DNA from: Cytophagales bacterium
Lineage (GTDB): Bacteria > Bacteroidota > Bacteroidia > Cytophagales > Cyclobacteriaceae
Direction: 5' to 3'
Length of the DNA stretch: 5,321 nucleotides
NCBI GenBank assembly: GCA_003541895.1
Contig: DPLR01000129.1
Location: forward strand, 1 to 5,321
In this document: one piece after another, positions 1-5,321 of the stretch
How the letters are laid out: every line of letters starts with the position of its first letter
Numbering within the stretch: the first letter of the stretch is position 1
Program-made: the position numbers and the translations under genes
Notes under the pieces: generated by a model
What the model was told of the DNA's origin: nothing
What the model saw: the letters and a program-made list of their open reading frames with translations, nothing else
The model's database searches: none

Positions 1-70
1 AAAATAAATTATTAAAACTTTATTATTGAAAAGACCTAATTTGGAATTAATATGAATTTAATGTTTCGCT

Positions 71-646
71 ATGATCAGTGCTTTCGAATATATCACCGTC
101 TTTATTTCAATCATCCTTGGCCTAGGCGTAACTCAAATCCTTACTGGCATTGCTGACCTGGTACATCAATATAACAGAGTAAAAGTTTATTGGCCACACA
201 TGGTTTGGATTTTTCTGGTGCTGATCCTTCATGTTCAAGAATGGTGGATCACGTTTCAGCTTCGCACCTATGACCAGTGGAGACTTCCCGTTTTTCTTTT
301 TGTGATGCTCTACCCTATCGTTTTGTTTATTCTTGCCAGACTACTTTTCCCTTTTGGGTTAAGTGAAGGTACGATTGACCTGAAAAAATTTTATTACGAA
401 AACTACCGTAGGATCTTTTTCTTTGGAGCAATACTGGGGCTACTCTCCATCTTAGACAATATTATTATTAGAAATTCTCCGCTAGAAGAATATTTCGGAC
501 CAACCATTGTGCTTTTCTGTCTGTCGCTGATGGCCGCGGTAAAGAATTCAAAACCGTGGCTTCATAAGTTTCTGGCCTTGTTCATGTTTGTCATGTTCAC
601 ACTTGCCATTGTTATTCAATGGAATGAGTGGCTGGTTACCAACTAA
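71..646 (+). CDS. Six-helix integral membrane protein, function unknown
   Basis: I do not recognise a characterised family. The 191-residue product is almost entirely hydrophobic, with six likely membrane helices at about residues 6-26, 42-62, 72-94, 114-133, 141-157 and 164-184. The loops are short, and there is neither a cleavable signal peptide nor a soluble domain. Tryptophans cluster around the second helix (QEWW at residues 56-59) and near the C-terminus. It resembles small uncharacterised bacterial membrane proteins that begin with a glycine-rich 'ILGLGVTQIL' type first helix, but I cannot name a role. The ATG at 71 is the only reasonable start because an in-frame stop lies at 59-61. 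No Shine-Dalgarno sequence precedes it, as is usual in Bacteroidota. The gene ends 2 nt before the next start, so the two are probably one transcript and may be translationally coupled. A link to the oxidoreductase (membrane partner or transporter) is only inferred from that spacing. Confidence 0.8.
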   Translation: MISAFEYITVFISIILGLGVTQILTGIADLVHQYNRVKVYWPHMVWIFLVLILHVQEWWITFQLRTYDQWRLPVFLFVMLYPIVLFILARLLFPFGLSEGTIDLKKFYYENYRRIFFFGAILGLLSILDNIIIRNSPLEEYFGPTIVLFCLSLMAAVKNSKPWLHKFLALFMFVMFTLAIVIQWNEWLVTN

Positions 647-648
647 GT

Positions 649-1800
649 ATGTCAACCACCAATACGTTTTCTCCTGCATCAATTCCATTCGAAGTTGCTA
701 AAATCGGGCTTCCTAAAAAATCGAAAGTAATTGTTGTCGGTGCCGGAGCCTTTGGCGGATGGTCTGCGCTTTATCTTTTACGAAGTGGCTTTCAGGTAAC
801 ATTGATTGATGCCTGGGGGCCAGGCAACTCGCTCAGCACGTCTGGCGATGAAACACGAGTGATCCGTTCTACCTACGGTGCCAATGAATTTTATTTTAAC
901 CTCAATGTCAGAGCATTAGAGCTTTGGAAAGAGCATCAACAGCAATGGAAAAAACAAATCTTTTTCAATACGGGTGTGCTCTGGTTTTGTTATCAAGAAA
1001 AAAATCCGATCGTAGATGATTCCATTCCGTTTGCCAGAAAACACAAAATGGATTATGAATTTTTAAGTACGTCCGATTTAAATAAAAAATATTCGTCCAT
1101 TAACACCAGCGACATCCATCACGCCTGGTTAGATCCATATGGCGGTTATCTAAAAGCGCGAGAAAGTTGTCAGTTGGTGAATGAAACATTTATAAGAGAA
1201 GGAGGAAATTACATTCAAGCTTTTGCCAAGCCAGGCCAAATGGCTTCTGGGAAATTATTGAACCTGCAATTATCCACAGGCCAAAAACAATCGTCCGATG
1301 CTTACCTCTTTGCCTGTGGCTCGTGGCTTGGTCAATTGTTTCCGGAAATCTTGGGACGTAAAATCACTTGCACAAAACAGGAAGTCTATTACTTTGGAGT
1401 TCCCGGTCAGCAGGGATCGGTTTATGATCGGATGCCCGTGTGGATTGACCTTGATGGGCAAGATCATTATTATGGTATACCTGGCAACAATCACCGAGGT
1501 TTCAAGATCGGAGTTGACATACGTGGCGAAATCTTCGATCCAACCAATGGCGACCGCACGTATAACCCAGAGACACTTTCTAAGGCCAGAAAATTTATTG
1601 GCCATCGCTTCCCCGAATTAAAAAATGCTCCGCTAGTTGAAAGTCGAGTTTGTCATTACGAGAATTCGCCTGACGGAAATTTTATTTTTGAACAACATCC
1701 CATAGCAGAAAATACCTGGCTCTTAGGTGGCGGCTCTGGCCATGGATTTAAACACGGACCTGCCCTTGGCGAATTGGTGGCACGTGCGTTTTTAGGATAA
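649..1800 (+). CDS. FAD-dependent oxidoreductase, DAO/monomeric sarcosine oxidase-like family
   Basis: Predicted cytoplasmic flavoenzyme of 383 residues, close to the roughly 390 usual for monomeric sarcosine oxidase (MSOX) and N-methyltryptophan oxidase. These enzymes oxidise secondary amines or N-methyl amino acids, usually with O2 as acceptor. Visible features in order: a Rossmann dinucleotide fold with VVGAGAFGG (residues 29-37) and an acidic residue ending the second strand (D54); the family motif GDETRVIRSTYG (66-77), with R70 and R73 matching the FAD/substrate arginines of MSOX; C335 in the position of the cysteine that binds FAD covalently; and GGGSGHGFKHG near the C-terminus, with K368 matching the conserved active-site lysine. 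The stretch GFKIGVD places D290 where MSOX has a substrate-binding histidine, so the substrate is probably not sarcosine. The ATG at 649 is preferred over an in-frame GTG at 628, because GTG would overlap the upstream gene and add residues unrelated to the fold. Family is confident; substrate is unknown. Confidence 0.9.
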   Translation: MSTTNTFSPASIPFEVAKIGLPKKSKVIVVGAGAFGGWSALYLLRSGFQVTLIDAWGPGNSLSTSGDETRVIRSTYGANEFYFNLNVRALELWKEHQQQWKKQIFFNTGVLWFCYQEKNPIVDDSIPFARKHKMDYEFLSTSDLNKKYSSINTSDIHHAWLDPYGGYLKARESCQLVNETFIREGGNYIQAFAKPGQMASGKLLNLQLSTGQKQSSDAYLFACGSWLGQLFPEILGRKITCTKQEVYYFGVPGQQGSVYDRMPVWIDLDGQDHYYGIPGNNHRGFKIGVDIRGEIFDPTNGDRTYNPETLSKARKFIGHRFPELKNAPLVESRVCHYENSPDGNFIFEQHPIAENTWLLGGGSGHGFKHGPALGELVARAFLG

Positions 1801-1829
1801 CTTTTACTTTTAATTGTCATTGCATTTTA

Positions 1830-1837
1830 CATCTTTG
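1830..1837 (+). promoter_or_regulatory. Weak candidate -7 box of a Bacteroidota-type promoter
   Basis: The 55-nt gap before the receptor gene contains CATCTTTG, one mismatch from the Bacteroidota -7 consensus TAnnTTTG. A TTG lies at 1814-1816, but the 13-nt spacing is shorter than the usual 17-20 or so. If it is used, transcription would start about 10-15 nt before the TTG start codon. Weak evidence. Confidence 0.25.
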
Positions 1838-1855
1838 TAAAGTCTAAAATCCGCC

Positions 1856-3112
1856 TTGAAAACTTTATCTGTTCATCCATTGAAAACTTGTCTCTTGTTA
1901 CTTTTATCCGTGGCTGCGTTTGGGGCTTTTGCTCAACCAATTGCCGAGGATGAGATAATGGATGCCCGAAGAGCAAAACTCAATGAAGTGGCATTTGCAT
2001 TGAATGGCACTTGCCAATATTTTGAAAATCAATTACTGACGCCAGCAGAATGCAAGTCTGCGATTGGAATGAAAATCAAATTCCCTGAACTTTTCCAAGC
2101 AAGTGAAAAAGAGGAAGGAATCGGTTTCGCAACTTATGTATTAACCATTCTCATTCCGAAGGGCGAGAAAGATTTAGCATTGTCTCTGCCACAAATGTAC
2201 TCCAGCTATAGGCTGTGGGCCAATGGAAAAGTAATAGCTGAAAACGGAGTAGTTGGTAAAACGATCGATGAATGCAAACCTCAATGGCGGCCGCAGACGG
2301 TTTCATTTCAAATCCAATCCGATACGCTTTCGTTGGTTTTGCAGATTGCCAACTTCCATCATGCCAAGGGCGGCATAAAAGAGTCGATCTACTTGGGTAA
2401 ACCATCGCTCATGAATTTCAAACGATCGGTGGCAGTTATAAGTAAATCGGTAGAGTCGCTCGCGTTATTTCTCATTGGCATTTTCTTTTTGTTTATTTAT
2501 TTGGTTCGCCATCGCGACAAAGCCACCATCTATTTTTCGTTGCTCGCATTGACGTGGGCAGTTCGCTCGGTGTTTTCAAACATTTACCTTTTCATATCCT
2601 ATTTTCCCGATTTCAATTGGAACGCCATGGTGCGCATTGAATACCTTACGCTTTACCTCACCATGATTTGGGCCATTCTGTTTCTCACCAATTTGTTTAC
2701 GCGCGAAACCAATCTACTGATCAAATATGCGCTGGTATTGAGCAACGCTTTATTCATTTTGTTTACTGTGTCGAGTGAGCCGCGCATTTTCACACAAGGA
2801 CTCAAAATCTATCTAGTCGCTTCAGGAGTGTTGCTTGCCTACGGTGCCTATGTGATTATTCATGCCTGGCTGAACGAACGAGTGGGTTCGGGGTTGCTAA
2901 CAATCACCATCGTCCTCGGGCTAAATATTTTCGGTTACGACATTTTTGTATATCAAGGATTCTCATCTTACGATCCTGTGATTTTCAGCGCAGGTTATGT
3001 AGTCATTTTTTCGTTGATGGGGATAGCGCTGGCATCGTATGTTAGTATGATCAAAACAAAGCCCAGCAAATCGAGCAGCCTTTCGTACGAAGATCTCTAC
3101 AAAAACAATTGA
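1856..3112 (+). CDS. 7TMR-DISM-type receptor: signal peptide, periplasmic beta-rich domain, seven membrane helices, no output domain
   Basis: Probable inner-membrane sensor of 418 residues. Residues 1-26 form a signal peptide with a leucine core and a likely cleavage after AFA (before Q27). Residues about 50-182 look like the extracellular beta-sandwich domain of 7TMR-DISM proteins (DISMED2 type): a YRLWANGKVIAENGVVG segment (118-134) and a late IANFHHAKGGI (164-174) followed by a 'YLG' strand are typical. These domains are thought to bind carbohydrate-like or other small ligands. Seven hydrophobic helices follow at about 200-217, 224-247, 258-281, 290-305, 315-338, 346-366 and 375-398. Family members usually continue into a histidine kinase, cyclase, GGDEF or phosphatase domain. 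Here only about 20 polar residues follow the last helix, so any signal must pass through a partner. The start is TTG: no ATG lies between the upstream in-frame stop (1838-1840) and the signal peptide. A second TTG at 1880 gives a shorter, equally good signal peptide. The neighbours suggest no ligand. Confidence 0.85.
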   Translation: MKTLSVHPLKTCLLLLLSVAAFGAFAQPIAEDEIMDARRAKLNEVAFALNGTCQYFENQLLTPAECKSAIGMKIKFPELFQASEKEEGIGFATYVLTILIPKGEKDLALSLPQMYSSYRLWANGKVIAENGVVGKTIDECKPQWRPQTVSFQIQSDTLSLVLQIANFHHAKGGIKESIYLGKPSLMNFKRSVAVISKSVESLALFLIGIFFLFIYLVRHRDKATIYFSLLALTWAVRSVFSNIYLFISYFPDFNWNAMVRIEYLTLYLTMIWAILFLTNLFTRETNLLIKYALVLSNALFILFTVSSEPRIFTQGLKIYLVASGVLLAYGAYVIIHAWLNERVGSGLLTITIVLGLNIFGYDIFVYQGFSSYDPVIFSAGYVVIFSLMGIALASYVSMIKTKPSKSSSLSYEDLYKNN

Positions 3113-3378
3113 CGATCAGTCCTTCGCAATAATTTCTTGCCTTTGCCTATTTTTGCGGTTCATTTAAGTCTGAACTATGATAGTCACAAACAAATTGAGA
3201 CCGAGAAAATCAGCTTTTAACTTTTAGGCAATTAATGATGGGCTTGATTCTCATGATGTCTCAGAAAAGAATTTTATTGAAGATTCAAAGGATCGGGGGA
3301 GTCATATAAATCATTAAAATAAGAAGATGAGCTAAGTATAGAGTTTTAGATAAATAACAATTATATAATCAAGGTTAA
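3113..3378 (+). other. Intergenic region / probable leuS leader, no convincing gene
   Basis: This 266-nt AT-rich gap separates the receptor gene from leuS. It holds a candidate promoter near its 5' end and two tiny open frames: 3177-3227 (16 codons) and 3235-3309 (24 codons, rich in Leu, Ile and Met). Neither is preceded by a ribosome binding site. I see no strong hairpin followed by a T run that would end the receptor transcript, no tRNA-like cloverleaf and no T-box motif. If the promoter at 3148 is used, leuS would carry an untranslated leader of roughly 200 nt. Confidence 0.5.
3148..3155 (+). promoter_or_regulatory. leuS: Candidate -7 element (TAnnTTTG) of the leuS promoter
   Basis: TATTTTTG matches the Bacteroidota primary sigma -7 consensus TAnnTTTG exactly. 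No good TTG -33 element sits at the usual distance: the nearest TTG, at 3137-3139, is only 8 nt upstream, and a weaker TTCG lies near 3123. It is placed where a leuS promoter would be expected, just after the receptor gene stops. In AT-rich DNA such a match can occur by chance. Confidence 0.35.
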
Positions 3379-5321
3379 ATGGCTGAGTACAACAAAGAAG
3401 AGATCAAGCGCATTGAAGAAAAGTGGCGTGACTTATGGAAAAAGAATAAAGTTTATGAAGTAAAGAACGACACTTCAAAGCCGAAGTGTTATGTATTGGA
3501 TATGTTCCCCTACCCTTCGGGTGCTGGCCTTCATGTGGGGCATCCACTCGGTTACATCGCTTCTGATATTTACGCTCGCTTCAAGAGGCTGAAGGGCTTT
3601 AATGTTCTTCACCCCATGGGCTTTGATGCTTTTGGTTTACCGGCTGAGCAATATGCACTGGAGCACGGAGTACATCCGGCCAAATCCACGCAAGACAATA
3701 TCCTGAATTTCAAAAAGCAGATGGGCAGCATTGGCTTTGCCTACGATTGGAGTCGGGAGGCGCAGACGTGCGATCCAAAATATTACAAATGGACGCAGTG
3801 GATCTTCCTGCAAATTTTTGATAGCTGGTTCAATCGCAAAACCAACAAAGCCGAGCGCATCACCACGCTCACCTGGATTTTTGAAAATGAAGGCAATGAA
3901 GAGCATCCAATTCCAAATTCAAAATTTAAGATTCAAAATTTTTCTGCAGCCGAGTGGAAAGCCTTTAACCAGAAAACCAGACAGGAAATTTTGATGGAAT
4001 ACCGGTTGGCTTATCTGGCAGAAACGAATGTAAATTGGTGCGAAGCCCTCGGAACCGTTTTGGCGAACGATGAAGTAATCAATGGCGTGAGTTACCGCGG
4101 TGGATTTCCTGTGGTGAAAAAACAAATGCGCCAATGGAGTTTGCGCATCACCGAATATGCCGAGCGTCTATTGAAAGGTTTGGATGAAATCGACTTCAGT
4201 GATTCGATGAAAGAAATCCAGCGCAACTGGATTGGGAAATCAGTTGGTTGTGAACTGGAATTCAGCCTCACCCCTAGCCCCTCTCCAGGGGAGAGGGGGA
4301 CAGATCGAGGACGGGAGACGGCTGATAAAAAATATTGGAAGTTCCTGAAATTCTTCTCGAAAGAAAACAGACAAAACCCTACGGAGGGAGAAAAAATTTT
4401 ATGGGAAGAATTAAGGAACAATAAGCTTGGCTATAAAATCAGGAGGCAACATGCTATTGATGTGTTTATCGCGGACTTCGTTTGCCTTGACAAAAGATTA
4501 GTGATCGAAGTCGATGGAGAATATCACAATGAGAACAAAGAATCTGATGATGCACGTACAGAATTTTTGAATTCAGAAGGCTTCAAAGTCATTCGCTTCA
4601 CCAATGAAGAAGTCCAGAGCAATTTAAAATCTGTTCTTGCCCAAATCAAAAATGAGCTCGATAAATCTCCTTCCATAAAAGATTTTACCTCCCTCTCCCC
4701 CGGAGAGGGCCAGGGTGAGGCCAAAATCCGCGTCTTCACCACTCGCCCCGACACCATCTTCGGTGTTGACTTTATGGTGCTTGCGCCTGAACATGAACTG
4801 GTGAAACAAATCACCACTAACGAACAAAAAGAAGAGGTTGAAAAATATTTAAAATATGTAGAGAGCCGCTCCGAGGTTGATCGCATGGCCGAAGTAAAAA
4901 AAGTTACCGGTTGCTTTACCGGTGCGTACGCGATCAATCCGCTAAGTGGAAAGCAAGTGCCTGTGTGGACCAGCGAATATGAGTTGGTGGGTTATGGTAC
5001 AGGCGCCATCATGGCGGTGCCTTGTGGCGATGAGCGCGATCATAAGTTTGCCAAACATTTTAATATCCCGATCACCAACATCATCGGCAAATATTACAAC
5101 GGAGAAGAAGCGAACGCAACCAAAGAGGCCGTCCTCGAAAACTCAGGCTTCCTCAACGGACTGGTCATGCACAAAGCGATTGATGTAGCCATCGATGAAA
5201 TTGAAAAGCGTGGCATCGGCAAGCGACAGATCAACTACAAAATGCGCGATGCAGGTTGGAGCCGTCAGCGGTATTGGGGCGAACCTTTCCCCGTGGTGTT
5301 CCGCGATGACATGCCCTACCC
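3379..5321 (+). CDS. leuS: Leucyl-tRNA synthetase (LeuRS), 5' part, with a DUF559 nuclease domain inserted in the editing domain; runs off the window
   Basis: Class I aminoacyl-tRNA synthetase that charges tRNA-Leu with leucine and hydrolyses mischarged products; cytoplasmic and essential. The 647 complete codons here carry no stop. Visible features: the catalytic N-terminus KCYVLDMFPYPSGAGLHVGH, with HIGH box HVGH at 52-55; the Bacteroidota-type segment NWCEALGTVLANDEVINGVSYRGG, which lacks the paired cysteines of the zinc-binding form; QRNWIGKSVGCELEF leading into the CP1 editing domain; an extra segment of about 150 residues (297-447) holding a DUF559 nuclease fold; then KIRVF and the threonine-rich editing motif TTRPDT (454-459), with T459 in the place of the specificity threonine (E. 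coli T252). GYGTGAIMAVPCGDERD (538-554) includes the conserved editing aspartate region, and SRQRYWGEPFP (628-638) marks the return to the catalytic core. The KMSKS loop and anticodon-binding domain lie beyond the window. The ATG at 3379 fits the family N-terminus. No Shine-Dalgarno is visible. All editing and catalytic motifs in view are intact, so I infer a functional enzyme rather than a pseudogene. Confidence 0.97.
   Translation, partial: MAEYNKEEIKRIEEKWRDLWKKNKVYEVKNDTSKPKCYVLDMFPYPSGAGLHVGHPLGYIASDIYARFKRLKGFNVLHPMGFDAFGLPAEQYALEHGVHPAKSTQDNILNFKKQMGSIGFAYDWSREAQTCDPKYYKWTQWIFLQIFDSWFNRKTNKAERITTLTWIFENEGNEEHPIPNSKFKIQNFSAAEWKAFNQKTRQEILMEYRLAYLAETNVNWCEALGTVLANDEVINGVSYRGGFPVVKKQMRQWSLRITEYAERLLKGLDEIDFSDSMKEIQRNWIGKSVGCELEFSLTPSPSPGERGTDRGRETADKKYWKFLKFFSKENRQNPTEGEKILWEELRNNKLGYKIRRQHAIDVFIADFVCLDKRLVIEVDGEYHNENKESDDARTEFLNSEGFKVIRFTNEEVQSNLKSVLAQIKNELDKSPSIKDFTSLSPGEGQGEAKIRVFTTRPDTIFGVDFMVLAPEHELVKQITTNEQKEEVEKYLKYVESRSEVDRMAEVKKVTGCFTGAYAINPLSGKQVPVWTSEYELVGYGTGAIMAVPCGDERDHKFAKHFNIPITNIIGKYYNGEEANATKEAVLENSGFLNGLVMHKAIDVAIDEIEKRGIGKRQINYKMRDAGWSRQRYWGEPFPVVFRDDMPY
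3909..3943 (+). repeat. AT-rich short tandem-like repeat embedded in leuS
   Basis: The 11-mer ATTCAAAATTT occurs twice, at 3917-3927 and 3931-3941 (14-nt period), preceded by a related AATTCCAAATTC. In the leuS frame it reads IPNSKFKIQNFS (about residues 176-188). The words NSKFKIQN and AATTCAAAATTTAA resemble a dispersed intergenic repeat that I recall from cyanobacterial and Bacteroidota genomes. It occupies a region that varies between Bacteroidota LeuRS proteins, just before the conserved SAAEWKAF stretch, so it could be an absorbed repeat that replaced host residues. Repeat structure is seen; origin is inferred. Confidence 0.55.
4265..4298 (+). repeat. Left terminal repeat with internal hairpin
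   Basis: GCCTCACCC is followed by CTAG and then a 9-bp perfect hairpin: CCCCTCTCC at 4278-4286, a 3-nt loop, and GGAGAGGGG at 4290-4298. In the leuS frame it reads LTPSPSPGERG (residues 297-307), a flexible linker. The same SPSPGERG-type peptide is familiar from dispersed GC-rich palindromes translated within proteins of several phyla. One of the two other forward frames would hit a TAG at 4275. Confidence 0.85.
4691..4721 (-). repeat. Right terminal repeat, inverted copy with internal hairpin
   Basis: Inverted relative of the left repeat. The hairpin CCCTCTCC (4691-4698), a CCC loop and GGAGAGGG (4702-4709) is followed by CCA and GGGTGAGGC (4713-4721), the exact complement of the left end. 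In the leuS frame it reads SLSPGEGQGEA (438-448), directly before KIRVFTTRPDT of LeuRS. The two repeats differ by a few bases and small indels, so they are diverged copies or imperfect termini. Confidence 0.85.

Larger units (their letters stand above)
4265..4721 (+). mobile_element. In-frame mobile element encoding a DUF559 nuclease, inserted in the LeuRS editing domain
   Basis: A unit of about 457 bp bounded by a perfect 9-bp terminal inverted repeat (GCCTCACCC at 4265-4273 and its complement at 4713-4721), which extends imperfectly to about 31-34 bp. Between the ends lies a full DUF559 domain (LeuRS residues about 322-427, nt 4342-4659). DUF559 belongs to the Vsr/PD-(D/E)XK-like nucleases. 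Conserved marks: PTEGEKILWEELR (334-346, with the N-terminal acidic residue), KIRRQ (353-357), IADFV (364-368), VIEVDGEYH (375-383, the acidic catalytic strand) and GFKVIRFTNEEV near the end. The element stays open in the leuS frame. Its nuclease has no ATG, GTG or TTG codon upstream of its core (none in frame from 4210 to 4461), so it is made only as part of LeuRS. By eye, 6 of 10 arginine codons in the element are AGA/AGG, against 2 of 25 in the flanking leuS sequence. No clear target duplication is seen (TTCA on one side, CAAA on the other), and no intein or intron splicing motif. Confidence 0.85.

Noticed and set aside
628..648. Upstream GTG start for the oxidoreductase
   Set aside because: It overlaps the end of the membrane protein gene and adds seven residues before an ATG that sits ideally 2 nt after the stop; ATG at 649 is more likely.
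1826..1841. Small inverted repeat TTTAC/GTAAA after the oxidoreductase, as a terminator
   Set aside because: Only 5 AT-rich base pairs with no T run behind it. It overlaps the candidate promoter of the next gene and is too weak to call.
3113..3160. CGCAA/TTGCG pairing (3125-3129 with 3153-3157) as a terminator of the receptor gene
   Set aside because: A 5-bp stem with a 23-nt loop and no T tract after the stem; likely chance.
3637..3906. Minus-strand and alternative plus-strand frames within the LeuRS catalytic region (also 3731-3994 plus)
   Set aside because: They overlap strongly conserved LeuRS sequence in the main frame and have no independent motifs.
4092..4421. Minus-strand open frame of 109 codons across the left element end
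   Set aside because: Antisense of LeuRS and the left repeat. Its 'LSPGEGLGVRL' peptide is just the repeat read in reverse; there are no family features.
4265..4721. Intein or group I/II intron inside leuS
   Set aside because: There is no Cys/Ser start with Hint-domain blocks, no terminal His-Asn, and no need for RNA splicing since the frame is open throughout. Only a nuclease domain and repeats are present.
4524..4937. Minus-strand open frame of 137 codons overlapping the DUF559 element and leuS
   Set aside because: It is the antisense shadow of a clearly coding stretch: the plus strand gives DUF559 and LeuRS motifs, while the minus translation is low-complexity Ser/Thr-rich with no recognisable domain.
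4946..5188. Alternative plus-frame ORF of 80 codons in leuS
   Set aside because: Out-of-frame shadow of the conserved GTGAIMAVP editing region.

Overview
The window looks like a chromosomal segment of a Bacteroidota bacterium, probably of the Cytophagales type. This is inferred from the zinc-free LeuRS variant, a 7TMR-DISM-type receptor, the lack of Shine-Dalgarno sequences before the genes, and a TAnnTTTG-like promoter element. All four genes are on the plus strand.

Layout: (1) 71-646, a six-helix membrane protein of unknown function. (2) 649-1800, a flavin amine oxidoreductase of the sarcosine oxidase/DAO family, starting 2 nt after the previous stop, so the two are very likely cotranscribed. 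(3) 1856-3112, a secreted-domain plus seven-helix receptor of the 7TMR-DISM type. It starts at TTG and has no cytoplasmic output domain. (4) 3113-3378, a 266-nt gap with a candidate promoter and no convincing gene. (5) 3379 to the window end, the 5' two thirds or so of leuS (leucyl-tRNA synthetase), which is open to the edge.

The notable feature is inside leuS. At about 4265-4721 a roughly 457-bp element sits in frame in the CP1 editing domain. It is bounded by inverted GC-rich repeats, each of which contains its own short hairpin. It encodes a complete DUF559 (Vsr-like, PD-(D/E)XK-related) nuclease domain. The leuS frame runs through the element without a stop: the two repeats read as Pro/Gly/Ser-rich linkers, and the LeuRS sequence resumes at once with the threonine-rich editing motif TTRPDT. 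The nuclease has no start codon of its own upstream of its core, and its arginine codons differ sharply from the host gene. It therefore behaves like a mobile 'passenger domain': an intein-like or homing-like arrangement in an essential gene, but with no visible splicing domain. A second, smaller AT-rich repeat (about 3909-3943) also appears to have been absorbed into the same coding sequence.

The first three genes show no obvious functional link to leuS.
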